Positions 1-5,659 are shown, numbered from the stretch's first letter. The stretch is 7,052 nt of DNA from JANWZL01 sp037445185 (GCA_037445185.1 JBBIKZ010000121.1:1-7052); one strand, 5' to 3'. Numbers and translations are program-made. Notes: generated by a model from the letters alone, not told the origin.

Positions 1-2
1 GC

Positions 3-263
3 TTGTGCCGTCGTCTCGGGATCAAACCCAAACGTACCCAACCCTACACGCCGCGCACCAACGGCAAGGCCGAGCGTTTCATCCAGACAGCCCTGCGCGA
101 GTGGGCCTACGCGCGAAGCTACGAATCTTCAAGCCAGCGTGCCGAGCATTTGCCGGGCTGGCTGCATCGCTACAACTGGCACAGACCTCACGCCAGTCTG
201 GGATACTTGCCCCCCGTCAGCCGCCTGAAATCAATGAACAACCTGGTGGGGTTACACAGCTAG
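3..263 (+). CDS. IS481-family transposase, C-terminal part (5' end outside window)
   Basis: This is the end of a DDE (rve-type integrase core) transposase; the reading frame is open to the left edge, so only the last 86 codons are present. The visible segment PYTPRTNGKAERF followed by a Trp/Tyr-rich helix and WHRPHASLGYLPP is the characteristic third-acidic-residue region of IS481/IS3-like transposases. The Glu of NGKAERF (24th codon of the fragment) should be the catalytic glutamate. The C-terminal NNLVGLHS resembles ends known in IS481-family proteins. The last codons lie inside the terminal inverted repeat, and the TAG stop is formed by the CTAG target site rather than by element sequence. 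The gene converges on the anti-sigma factor gene and the two stop codons overlap. Family assignment is firm; whether the complete gene is intact cannot be seen. Confidence 0.9.
   Translation: MCRRLGIKPKRTQPYTPRTNGKAERFIQTALREWAYARSYESSSQRAEHLPGWLHRYNWHRPHASLGYLPPVSRLKSMNNLVGLHS
235..258 (+). repeat. IS481-family right terminal inverted repeat
   Basis: The last 24 bases before the CTAG target match the reverse complement of 6828-6851 at 17 of 24 positions, including TGAACAACCT at the inner side and CACA at the outer edge. The element therefore ends ...ACACA, i.e. its termini begin TGTG, as expected for IS481 ends. The transposase reading frame continues through the repeat. Confidence 0.75.
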
Positions 264-264
264 T
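259..264. other. IS481 target site GCTAGT (NCTAGN)
   Basis: These six bases directly abut the IS481 right end and match the NCTAGN target known for the family (usually duplicated on insertion). The other copy would be outside the window, so the duplication itself is not verified. The palindromic CTAG supplies the TAG stop for the transposase (261-263, plus) and for the anti-sigma factor (262-260, minus). Confidence 0.65.
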
Positions 265-1024
265 GCCCGAGCTGCCGGTAGGCCGCGTCCGCCAGACGCT
301 GCATGAGCGCGCGCTCGACCTGGCCGGACAGGGCGTAGCCCATGTCGCCGTCGATCCAATAGAACACCTCGACCCCGTCCTCGCGCGCGTGGCGGAAGCC
401 GGTTTCGCCCCGGTCCCGGCCGTCGCGGCGGACATAGAGGGTGATGCGCTGGCCGGCCGCATCCTCGTACATGAACTGGGCCACCGGGCCGGCGCTGCCG
501 GAGAGCAGCCGGCCGCCCAGCAGCTCGAAGCCCAGCGCGCCGAAGTCCGGTGCCGAGAGCCGGCTGCCCAGCCGCTTGGAGAGCCAGGCGACGAGGTGGT
601 CGGCGTGCGCCGCCTCCACCTCCACCGGGTGGCGGGTCTCGGGACTGAACACCACATGCGCCAGCGCCGCCTCCCGCGACAGGGGGGCGAGTGCCACGGG
701 TGTCTGCGGCGGGGCGGTGGTATGCAGGCCGATGCCGTAGCCCACGCCGCCGGTGAGGAGTGCCGCGACCACGGCCGCGGCCGCGCGCCAGGGCCGGGCG
801 GGGCGCTCGCGCCGCGTGGCGGCACGCAGCAACCCTATAGGTACCGGCTCGTTCAGGACCTCGTCGAAGGCCTCGTGCAGGCGGCGGTTCTGGGCCATCC
901 AGGCGCGCACCCTCGCCTCGTCCTCGGGGTGGGCGGCCAGCCACGCCTCCACCTCCGCCCGCTGTTCCGGGGGCAGAAGACCGTCGGCATAGGCATGCAG
1001 AACGTCTTCCGTGATCGCTGTCAT
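260..1024 (-). CDS. Transmembrane anti-sigma factor (RsiW/COG5662-like, Cys-free)
   Basis: Predicted membrane-anchored inhibitor of the ECF sigma factor encoded just upstream. The 254-residue protein has an N-terminal cytoplasmic anti-sigma-type region (residues 1-60, with AYADGLLPPEQ and a following helix VEAWLAAHPED), a Pro/Arg-rich linker, one hydrophobic segment at about 79-100, and a periplasmic domain of about 150 residues that I do not recognise. It has no cysteine at all, so it cannot be the zinc-binding (ZAS, HxxxCxxC) type. Its ATG overlaps the sigma-gene stop as ATGA (1021-1024), which implies translational coupling. The stop TAG falls in the CTAG used by the IS481 element; the IS abuts the gene but does not remove coding sequence, provided the CTAG was the original stop. 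The role is inferred from position and N-terminal resemblance. The sensed signal is unknown. Confidence 0.8.
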   Translation of the reverse strand: MTAITEDVLHAYADGLLPPEQRAEVEAWLAAHPEDEARVRAWMAQNRRLHEAFDEVLNEPVPIGLLRAATRRERPARPWRAAAAVVAALLTGGVGYGIGLHTTAPPQTPVALAPLSREAALAHVVFSPETRHPVEVEAAHADHLVAWLSKRLGSRLSAPDFGALGFELLGGRLLSGSAGPVAQFMYEDAAGQRITLYVRRDGRDRGETGFRHAREDGVEVFYWIDGDMGYALSGQVERALMQRLADAAYRQLGH

Positions 1025-1287
1025 TTAATCACCTTGAGCCGGCTGGCCGGCTCGCCTTCCAAGAGTTGCCGCAGGCGCTCGCGTCCCCGCGACAGCCGCG
1101 ACATGACCGTGCCCAGCGGCACGCCCAGGATGCGGGCGGCCTCGACATAGCCGAACTGCTCCAGGCCCACCAGCAGGATCACCTCCCGCTGTTCGGCGGG
1201 CAGTTCCGCCAGGGCCTTGCCGATGTCCCGCACGGCCAGGGCGCTCATTTGCGACCCGTCCACGGGGATTTCGGCCAGCTCGTCCAT
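1021..1287 (-). CDS. Sigma4-domain fragment of the split ECF sigma factor
   Basis: Possible second product of 88 residues beginning at the ATG three bases after the amber codon (TAG GAC ATG, same frame). It holds sigma region 4: the pre-helix LPAEQREVILL at about 29-39 and the helix-turn-helix at about 46-72 that reads the -35 element. The nearest purine-rich stretch (AGGA, inside TAGGAC) is only one base from the ATG, too close for a good ribosome binding site, so re-initiation after the amber would be the likely route. Whether it is translated at all is unknown. Confidence 0.45.
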   Translation of the reverse strand: MDELAEIPVDGSQMSALAVRDIGKALAELPAEQREVILLVGLEQFGYVEAARILGVPLGTVMSRLSRGRERLRQLLEGEPASRLKVIK

Positions 1288-1290
1288 GTC

Positions 1291-1521
1291 CTACAGGGTC
1301 CGGTTGGCGGCGGTCCGGACCTGGTTCACGTAGAGATTGTGCATCAGGGTGAACAGCCAGGCGCGCAGATCGCTGCCTGGCCGCCAGAGGTCCAGCTTGG
1401 CCAGCGCCCGCTCCAGGGTGTCCTGGACCAGGTCGTCGTCACGGCCGGCATCCCCCGTCAGGGCCCGCGCATAGCGGCGCAGACGGGGGATGTGCTGGAT
1501 GAGTTCCGTGCCGCCGGCCAT
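1291..1521 (-). CDS. Sigma2-domain fragment of the split ECF sigma factor
   Basis: If the amber codon is read as stop, this 76-residue product holds only sigma region 2 (core-RNA-polymerase binding and -10 recognition) plus a few linker residues ending NRTL. Region 2 alone can bind core polymerase in other sigma factors, but without sigma4 it lacks -35 recognition. ATG at 1521-1519 is the only sensible start. No strong Shine-Dalgarno is visible in the 5-base gap after the lipoprotein stop, so translation probably depends on coupling. Listed separately because an automatic annotation would report it this way. Confidence 0.5.
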   Translation of the reverse strand: MAGGTELIQHIPRLRRYARALTGDAGRDDDLVQDTLERALAKLDLWRPGSDLRAWLFTLMHNLYVNQVRTAANRTL

Positions 1522-1526
1522 CTCGG

Positions 1527-1913
1527 TCAGGGTTTGGCGACGCGCCAGACGTTGTTGACACCGTCACCCGTTGTGTCGCCGGGCTTCTGGTCCTTGAACC
1601 ACAGGTAGAGGGGCTTGCCCTTGTAGGCCCACTGCCTGCTGCCGTCGTCGCGGGTGATGATGCTGTAGTCGCCGCGGGCCTGGTCGTTGGGGCCGGCCAT
1701 GAGCGGCGGCCAGCGCACCGCGCACTCGCCGTTGCACACACTCTTGCCCTCGCCGGCGGGGTCCTTGTCGAAGGTGTACAACGTCATGCCGGCCGGGTTG
1801 GTGAGGATGCCGCCGGAGGTCTTGACGGGGACACCGCCGGAGCCGGCGGTGGCACAGCCGGCCAGCAGGCCGAGTCCGAGGGCAGTGGTCATGAGGAGGT
1901 GTGTCAGTCGCAT
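1527..1913 (-). CDS. Lipoprotein with Yx(F/W)xxD repeats (COG4315 / Lipoprotein_15 type)
   Basis: Secreted lipoprotein of 128 residues, function unknown in the family. A lipoprotein signal peptide runs to the lipobox LAGC with the lipidated Cys at residue 20. Two copies of the family motif follow: YTFDKD (46-51) and YLWFKD (103-108). Between them is the conserved CNGEC...WPP segment (Cys60 and Cys64, possible disulfide), and the C-terminus is GDGVNNVW. The ATG at 1913 is chosen because the signal peptide starts there and AAGGAAAG precedes it at 5-10 bases; a longer frame to 1976 adds 21 residues that spoil the signal sequence. It heads the operon with the ECF sigma and anti-sigma genes, and such lipoproteins are often found beside ECF sigma genes. 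By inference it is a target or accessory of that regulon. Confidence 0.88.
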   Translation of the reverse strand: MRLTHLLMTTALGLGLLAGCATAGSGGVPVKTSGGILTNPAGMTLYTFDKDPAGEGKSVCNGECAVRWPPLMAGPNDQARGDYSIITRDDGSRQWAYKGKPLYLWFKDQKPGDTTGDGVNNVWRVAKP

Positions 1914-1933
1914 GGTCTTTCCTTTCAGTTGGG

Positions 1934-1969
1934 TTGCACAAGCGTAAGCTGGCTTGCATGGGCGTAAAC
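1934..1969. repeat. Two 16-bp direct repeats, 20-bp period
   Basis: TTGCACAAGCGTAAGC (1934-1949) and TTGCATGGGCGTAAAC (1954-1969) agree at 12 of 16 positions, with identical TTGCA and GCGTAA blocks. The exact 20-bp spacing (about two helical turns) places both on the same DNA face. The second copy overlaps the candidate -10 of the lipoprotein operon promoter. A dimeric regulator site is possible, but no known operator is recognised. Confidence 0.4.
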
Positions 1970-1992
1970 AAGGCACACCCGCGGTTTATTCC
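1964..1992 (-). promoter_or_regulatory. Candidate ECF-type promoter of the lipoprotein-sigma operon
   Basis: On the minus strand GGAATA (1992-1987, followed by AAC) resembles the -35 element of many ECF-sigma promoters. A GTTTAC at 1969-1964, 17 bases further on, could serve as -10. The latter is about 50 bases upstream of the lipoprotein ATG. Autoregulation by the downstream sigma factor is inferred from the -35 resemblance and position only. Confidence 0.4.
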
Positions 1993-2036
1993 CCGGCCCG
2001 TGTCGCCCGCGCCCAACCCGGCATCGAGGCTTGCGC

Positions 2037-2042
2037 TAGAAT
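2037..2042 (+). promoter_or_regulatory. Sigma70-like -10 (TAGAAT) for ilvE
   Basis: TAGAAT lies 33 bases before the ilvE ATG and matches TATAAT at five of six positions. No good -35 is seen 16-18 bases upstream (CAACCC at the 17-base spacing), so the promoter may be weak or activator-dependent. It would drive ilvE and the two genes behind it. Confidence 0.4.
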
Positions 2043-2075
2043 CGCGTTTTGTCCCACAGCTCGAGGAGTTCGGCG

Positions 2076-2996
2076 ATGTCCATGGCCGACCGTGACGGTC
2101 TCATCTGGTATGACGGCAAACTGGTCCCCTGGCGGGAGGCCACCACCCATGTGCTCACCCATACCCTGCACTACGGCATGGGCGTGTTCGAGGGGGTGCG
2201 CGCCTATGAGACGGCGCGGGGGACAGCCATCTTCCGGCTGGAGGAACACACCGATCGGCTCCTGCGTTCGGCCCACATCCTGGGCATGAAGCTACCCTAT
2301 GACAAGGCCACCCTGCTCGAGGCGCAGATCGAGACGGTGCGGCGCAACGGCCTCAGGTCGGGCTACATCCGGCCCATGGCCTTCTACGGCGCCGAGGCCA
2401 TGGGCATCTCGGCCAAGACGCTCTCCGTGCACGTCATCGTCGCCGCCTGGCCCTGGGGCGCCTACCTGGGGCAGGAGGCGCTGGAGAAGGGCATACGCGT
2501 GAAGACCTCGTCGTTTTCGCGCCACCACGTCAACATCACCATGTGCAAGGCCAAGGCGAACGGCAACTACATGAACTCCATCCTCGCCCACCGCGAGGCC
2601 GAGCACGACGGCTATGACGAGGCGCTGCTGCTCGACGTGGACGGCTTCGTCGCCGAGGGGTCGGGCGAGAACGTCTTCATCGTGCGCCGCGGCCGGCTCT
2701 ACACCCCGGACCTCACCTCGGCCCTGGAGGGCATCACCCGCGACACCATCATCCAGCTGGCGGCGGAGGCAGGCATCGAGGTGATCGAAAAGCGCATCAC
2801 CCGCGACGAGGTCTATTGCGCCGACGAGGCCTTCTTCACCGGCACGGCCGCCGAGGTCACGCCGATTCGCGAGTTGGACAATCGCACCATCGGCAGCGGC
2901 CGCCGCGGGCCCCTCACGGAACGGCTGCAGGCCATGTACTTCGACTGCGTCCAGGGACGCGCCGAACGGCACAGCGACTGGTTGACTTACGTTTGA
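2076..2996 (+). CDS. ilvE: Branched-chain amino acid aminotransferase
   Basis: PLP-dependent fold-type IV aminotransferase that reversibly transfers the amino group of glutamate to the 2-oxo acids of leucine, isoleucine and valine, the last step of their synthesis, in the cytoplasm. The protein has 306 residues, close to the usual length of about 308. Visible landmarks are LHYGMGVFEGVRAY (31-44), the PLP-binding lysine in CKAKANGNY (Lys160), the EGSGENVF loop (194-201) and EAFFTGTAAEVTPI (261-274) with the phosphate-binding GTA. The ATG at 2076 is chosen because GAGGAG (2063-2068) lies 7 bases upstream. A second ATG at 2082 is possible; the extension to 2049 has no support. The TGA stop is embedded in the ribosome binding site of the next gene. 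No key residue is missing. Related D-amino-acid or aminodeoxychorismate-lyase members are less likely because of length and the KAKANGNY motif. Confidence 0.96.
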   Translation: MSMADRDGLIWYDGKLVPWREATTHVLTHTLHYGMGVFEGVRAYETARGTAIFRLEEHTDRLLRSAHILGMKLPYDKATLLEAQIETVRRNGLRSGYIRPMAFYGAEAMGISAKTLSVHVIVAAWPWGAYLGQEALEKGIRVKTSSFSRHHVNITMCKAKANGNYMNSILAHREAEHDGYDEALLLDVDGFVAEGSGENVFIVRRGRLYTPDLTSALEGITRDTIIQLAAEAGIEVIEKRITRDEVYCADEAFFTGTAAEVTPIRELDNRTIGSGRRGPLTERLQAMYFDCVQGRAERHSDWLTYV

Positions 2997-3007
2997 GGTG
3001 ACGCAAG

Positions 3008-3211
3008 ATGGAGACGCGGCTACATACCGAGCGGGTGATCGAGGTCGGCGACGAGGACCTCCCCCTGCACTGTCCCATGCCGGGCGAGAGCCTGTGGAAT
3101 GCCCACCCGCGCGTCTTTCTGCCCATCGAGGAGAAGGGCGAGATCCTCTGTCCCTACTGCGGCACGCTTTATCGACTCAAGCCCGGTGCCGGGCATGGGC
3201 ATCGTCATTAA
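3008..3211 (+). CDS. Small CHCC zinc-finger protein (zf-CHCC, NDUFS6-like)
   Basis: A 67-residue protein with the zf-CHCC pattern: HCPMPGESLWNAHPRVFLPI followed by CPYCGTLY. The predicted zinc ligands are Cys22, His33, Cys48 and Cys51. The domain is also found in the mitochondrial complex I subunit NDUFS6, but the role of the free-standing bacterial protein is not established. ATG 3008 has GAGGTGA (2995-3001) at 6 bases; this site overlaps the ilvE stop codon, so the two are almost certainly co-transcribed and possibly coupled. A small zinc-finger gene directly behind ilvE is a recurrent arrangement in gammaproteobacteria. The His-rich tail GHGHRH may add metal affinity. Confident about the domain, not about the function. 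Confidence 0.9.
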   Translation: METRLHTERVIEVGDEDLPLHCPMPGESLWNAHPRVFLPIEEKGEILCPYCGTLYRLKPGAGHGHRH

Positions 3212-3234
3212 TGGCATCGTTTCTAGGAGCAAAG

Positions 3235-3768
3235 ATGAGTCTGTTGCGCAATGTCCTGATCCTCGCCGTCCTGGCCGCCGGCGCCGCCCACGCCCAGGGG
3301 CCGACCCAGCCCGCGGCCGCCCCGCAGATGACCCCGCAGCAAATGCAGGAGGCCATGCTGCGGCAGATGCAGATGATGGCGGCCATGTTCGACCTGAAAA
3401 CCTCCAGGCTGGGCTTCGAGGAGACGGTGACGGCGATCCGCAACGCGGCGGAGAAGCGGGGCTGGAAGGTGGGCGAGGTGCACGACGTGCAGGCCGCCAT
3501 GAAGGCCGAGGGCGCCAAGAATGCACCGCGCATGAAGGTGATCGCCGCCTGCCCCAAGGATGCCAACGAGCAACTGGCCAAGGCGAGTCAGGGCAAGGCG
3601 CCGCCCCTGCCCTGCCGGGTGACGGTGTTCGAGGCCAAGGACGGCAAGATCCAGGTCATGCGGCTCAACACCGGCCTGCTGGCCAAGGGCACGCAGGGCG
3701 ACACGGCCAGGGTGCTGGCCCAGGTCGCCGCCGAGGAGGAGGCGGTGCTCGCCGGCATCGTGCAGTAG
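3235..3768 (+). CDS. Exported DUF302-domain protein with Met/Gln-rich N-terminus
   Basis: Periplasmic protein of unknown function, 177 residues. A Sec signal peptide ends at about AHA-QG (residues 20/21). A Pro/Gln/Met-rich stretch follows, with seven methionines between residues 32 and 51. A DUF302-like domain comes next: LGFEETVTAIRNAAEKRGW (59-77), the HDVQAAMK strand-helix (83-90), KVIAACPKD with Cys106, and LPCRVTVFE with Cys127. ATG 3235 is chosen because AGGAG (3225-3229) lies 5 bases upstream and it begins the signal peptide; the same frame runs back to 2998 but there overlaps the zinc-finger gene. It sits 23 bases after that gene and is probably the last gene of the ilvE transcript. 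Its stop is 15 bases from the hemN stop (convergent), with no clear terminator between. The domain call rests on sequence resemblance only. Confidence 0.85.
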   Translation: MSLLRNVLILAVLAAGAAHAQGPTQPAAAPQMTPQQMQEAMLRQMQMMAAMFDLKTSRLGFEETVTAIRNAAEKRGWKVGEVHDVQAAMKAEGAKNAPRMKVIAACPKDANEQLAKASQGKAPPLPCRVTVFEAKDGKIQVMRLNTGLLAKGTQGDTARVLAQVAAEEEAVLAGIVQ

Positions 3769-3783
3769 CCGGACGACGCCGGG

Positions 3784-5154
3784 TCAGGCGGTGCGTGAGT
3801 AGCGCGGCTGCGCCTCGCCGCCCTGACGCAGGTAGGCGTCGAAGCACATGGCGATGTTGCGCAGGAAGAGCCGGCCCAGATCGGTGACCCGGAACCCCTG
3901 CGCCGTGAGCGTGAGAAACCCGTCGGCGGCGAGCGGCGGCAGCTCCGCCAGGGCGTCGGCGAAGTGGGACTGGAAATCGATCCCCCAGGTGGCGGAGAAA
4001 TCGGCGTAGTCGACCTCCAGGTCGCACATGATGCGGGTGATGAGGTCACGCCGGATCTGGTCCTCGCGGGTCAGACGCAGACCCCGCTCCACCGGCAGGT
4101 GTCCGGCGACGACACGTTCCTGGTATTTCTTCAGGTTCTTCTCGTTCTGCATGTAGACCGTGCGCGTCTGGCTGATGCTGGAGGCGCCGAAGGCATAGAT
4201 GTCGCAGTCCTTGTGCGTGGTATAGCCCTGGAAGTTGCGCCACAGGGTCTTGGTCCGCTGCGCCCGCACCAGCTCGTCGTCGGGCTTGGCGAAATGGTCC
4301 ATGCCGATGTTCACATAGCCCGCGGCACCCAACCGGTCGTGGATGAGCTGCTGCAGCTCGAGCCGGGTGGTGAAATCCGGCAGGTCCTCTTCCCGGATGA
4401 GCTTCTGATGCTTCTTCATCCACGGCACATGGGCATAGGCGAAGACCGCGAAGCGGTCGGGCGCCCAGGCCAGGACCTGGTCCAGGGTGCGGGAGAAGCT
4501 CGCCACGCTCTGATGCGGCAGGCCGACGATCAAGTCCATGTTGATGCTGTCGAAACCGAGCTCGCGTGCCCAGCCATAGACCTCGGCGATCATGGCCGCC
4601 GGCTGCACCCGGTTGACCGCCTTCTGCACCCGCTCGTCCAGGTCCTGCACGCCGATGGACAGCCGGTTGAAACCGCTCTCGCGCAGGGCGACGAGGTGTT
4701 CTCGGGTGAGCTCGCGCGGATCGGCCTCGCACCCCATCTCCGCTTCGGGGGCGAGGCGGAAGTGCTGGCGGATGGCGTCCATCAGGCGGCGGATGTCGGC
4801 CGGTTTGAGGTAGGTGGGCGTGCCGCCACCCCAGTGCAGTTGCTCGACCCGGCGCCGTGCGACGGTGAGTTCCGCCACCCGGGCCATCTCCCGATCCAGG
4901 ATCGCCAGGTACCGCTGCGCCTTGTCGTAGTCGCCGGTGGCCACCATATTGCAGCCACAGTAGTAACAGAGGGTGTCGCAGAACGGGATGTGCACGTACA
5001 AGGACAGGCCGCGCGTCGCGTCCTGCGAGGTCCGCAATTCCTGCAGCCAGTCCGCTTCGGTGAATCCCGTGTGGAAGTAGGGGGCGGTCGGGTAGGATGT
5101 ATAGCGCGGCCCCGGTCGGCTGTACTTCTCGAGCAGTTGGGTGAGGGCAGTCAT
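3784..5154 (-). CDS. hemN: Oxygen-independent coproporphyrinogen III oxidase (radical SAM)
   Basis: Cytoplasmic radical-SAM enzyme that decarboxylates two propionate side chains of coproporphyrinogen III to give protoporphyrinogen IX without oxygen, for haem synthesis. It has 456 residues (E. coli HemN is 457). The cluster motif is FCDTLCYYCGC, with Cys59, Cys63 and Cys66 binding the 4Fe-4S cluster and the extra Cys68 typical of true HemN. Tyr53 in LYVHIPF, GGGTPT (109-114), EADPRELT (143-150) and GVQD (168-171) follow in the family order. A HemN C-terminal domain ends the protein. ATG 5154 gives the family N-terminus (TALTQLLEKYSRPGPRYTSYP). The frame extends to 5223, but those codons overlap the promoter region. 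No Shine-Dalgarno is visible before the ATG. True HemN is favoured over HemW because of the length and the N-terminal YxxPGPRYTSYPT segment. Confidence 0.96.
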   Translation of the reverse strand: MTALTQLLEKYSRPGPRYTSYPTAPYFHTGFTEADWLQELRTSQDATRGLSLYVHIPFCDTLCYYCGCNMVATGDYDKAQRYLAILDREMARVAELTVARRRVEQLHWGGGTPTYLKPADIRRLMDAIRQHFRLAPEAEMGCEADPRELTREHLVALRESGFNRLSIGVQDLDERVQKAVNRVQPAAMIAEVYGWARELGFDSINMDLIVGLPHQSVASFSRTLDQVLAWAPDRFAVFAYAHVPWMKKHQKLIREEDLPDFTTRLELQQLIHDRLGAAGYVNIGMDHFAKPDDELVRAQRTKTLWRNFQGYTTHKDCDIYAFGASSISQTRTVYMQNEKNLKKYQERVVAGHLPVERGLRLTREDQIRRDLITRIMCDLEVDYADFSATWGIDFQSHFADALAELPPLAADGFLTLTAQGFRVTDLGRLFLRNIAMCFDAYLRQGGEAQPRYSRTA

Positions 5155-5169
5155 GGCGCGCGGCCGGTT

Positions 5170-5183
5170 GGTCCGAATGGACC
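5170..5183. repeat. Short palindrome GGTCC-GAAT-GGACC at predicted hemN transcription start
   Basis: Perfect 5-bp inverted repeat with a 4-base spacer, immediately downstream of the candidate hemN -10. It could be a regulator half-site pair or a 5' mRNA hairpin. With arms this short it may be chance. Confidence 0.35.
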
Positions 5184-5213
5184 ATTGTAGGCAGTGGGCG
5201 GAGCACGAGGCAA
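5184..5213 (-). promoter_or_regulatory. Candidate sigma70 promoter of hemN
   Basis: On the minus strand TTGCCT (5213-5208) and TACAAT (5189-5184) are separated by 18 bases, with -10 matching the consensus at five of six positions. Transcription would start around 5177, giving a leader of only about 20 bases. No FNR-type TTGAT...ATCAA box is visible nearby, although hemN genes are often oxygen-regulated. Confidence 0.45.
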
Positions 5214-5233
5214 CAAGGAGCAAGGATTAACGT

Positions 5234-5659
5234 ATGGAAATCTCATGGGCCACACCCGAGGCGGCGGAAAAGGCCTTTTATGCCTCCTTCGAGGCCGGCG
5301 ATCTGCCGGCCATGATGCAGGTCTGGGCCGACACGCCGGACGTCTGCTGTATCCATCCCATGGGCAAGGCGCTGTGCGGTCCCGCGGCGGTGCGCGAGGG
5401 CTGGGAGGGGATCTTCTCCTCCGGCCAGCGGCTCCGCTTCGTCCTGGAGTCGTTACAGTGGCAGAGCAGGGGCGACCTGGCCATCAGCGTCCTGTTCGAA
5501 CACATCCGCGTGGACGGCGATCACCGGCCCCGCCCACCCATGATCGCCACCAACATCTACCGACGTTCGGCGCGCGGCTGGCACATGCTGCTGCATCATG
5601 CGTCGCCGGCCGTGGTCGAGGTGGCCAAGGACACCCCCGGCCCGTTGGTGCTGCACTGA
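5234..5659 (+). CDS. NTF2/SnoaL-like (SnoaL_3 type) protein
   Basis: A 141-residue protein with the NTF2-like cone fold pattern: an N-terminal helix AAEKAFYASFEAGDLPAMMQVWAD (residues 10-33), the strand VCCIHPMGKALCGPAAVREGWEGIF (37-61), then alternating strands ending ARGWHMLLHHAS. The HP-G...L-G...V---W--IF spacing is that of the SnoaL_3/DUF4440 group, whose members include small-ligand binders and enzymes; no substrate can be assigned. No signal peptide is seen, so it is probably cytoplasmic. ATG 5234 has AAGGA at 5222-5226, 7 bases upstream. It is divergent from hemN with 79 bases between starts, so the two may share regulation. Downstream begins mobile-element DNA. The gene looks intact. 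Confidence 0.85.
   Translation: MEISWATPEAAEKAFYASFEAGDLPAMMQVWADTPDVCCIHPMGKALCGPAAVREGWEGIFSSGQRLRFVLESLQWQSRGDLAISVLFEHIRVDGDHRPRPPMIATNIYRRSARGWHMLLHHASPAVVEVAKDTPGPLVLH

Larger units (their letters stand above)
1021..1521 (-). pseudogene. ECF sigma factor (sigma-70 family) interrupted by in-frame amber codon
   Basis: One continuous frame of 166 sense-type codons encodes a typical short ECF sigma factor, except that codon 77 (1293-1291) is TAG. Before it lies sigma2: a helix with LTGD, then DLVQDTLERAL (codons 30-40) and the promoter-melting/-10 region RAWLFTLMHNLYVNQVR (53-69). After it lies sigma4: ALAELPAEQREVILLV and the helix-turn-helix GYVEAARILGVPLGTVMSRLSRGRERLR. Both halves are well conserved and there is no frameshift. 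The amber falls in the variable linker, where a CAG (Gln) to TAG change would be a simple explanation. The ATG lies 5 bases after the lipoprotein stop and the gene's own stop overlaps the anti-sigma ATG, so it is the middle gene of a three-gene operon. It could be a recent pseudogene, a sequencing error, a suppressed amber, or a genuinely two-piece sigma factor. Confidence 0.85.

Noticed and set aside
5..1150. 381-codon plus-strand frame across the anti-sigma and sigma genes
   Set aside because: Antisense shadow, overlapping the transposase end as well; Gly/Ala/Arg-rich translation with no motif, while the minus-strand genes have clear family features.
260..1913. New sensory or defence system built on lipoprotein, split sigma and anti-sigma
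   Set aside because: The three-gene set is a known type of ECF-regulated operon; the only unusual part is the amber codon, which is more simply a mutation until shown otherwise.
1934..1969. CRISPR-like repeat
   Set aside because: Only two imperfect copies with a 4-base gap; this fits an operator, not an array.
2292..2972. 226-codon minus-strand frame inside ilvE
   Set aside because: Shadow of ilvE, whose motifs and ribosome binding site are unambiguous.
3769..3783. Terminator between the DUF302 gene and hemN
   Set aside because: Only 15 bases lie between the stops; a short CCGG-(6)-CCGG stem has no T-run, so I cannot support a terminator.
3964..5190. 408-codon open frame on the plus strand opposite hemN
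   Set aside because: It is the antisense shadow of a complete, highly conserved hemN in GC-rich DNA; its translation has no recognisable domain and no ribosome binding site.
5155..5223. Upstream extension of hemN to a start at 5223
   Set aside because: The extra 23 residues are not family-like and would overlap the candidate promoter; ATG 5154 gives the expected N-terminus and length.
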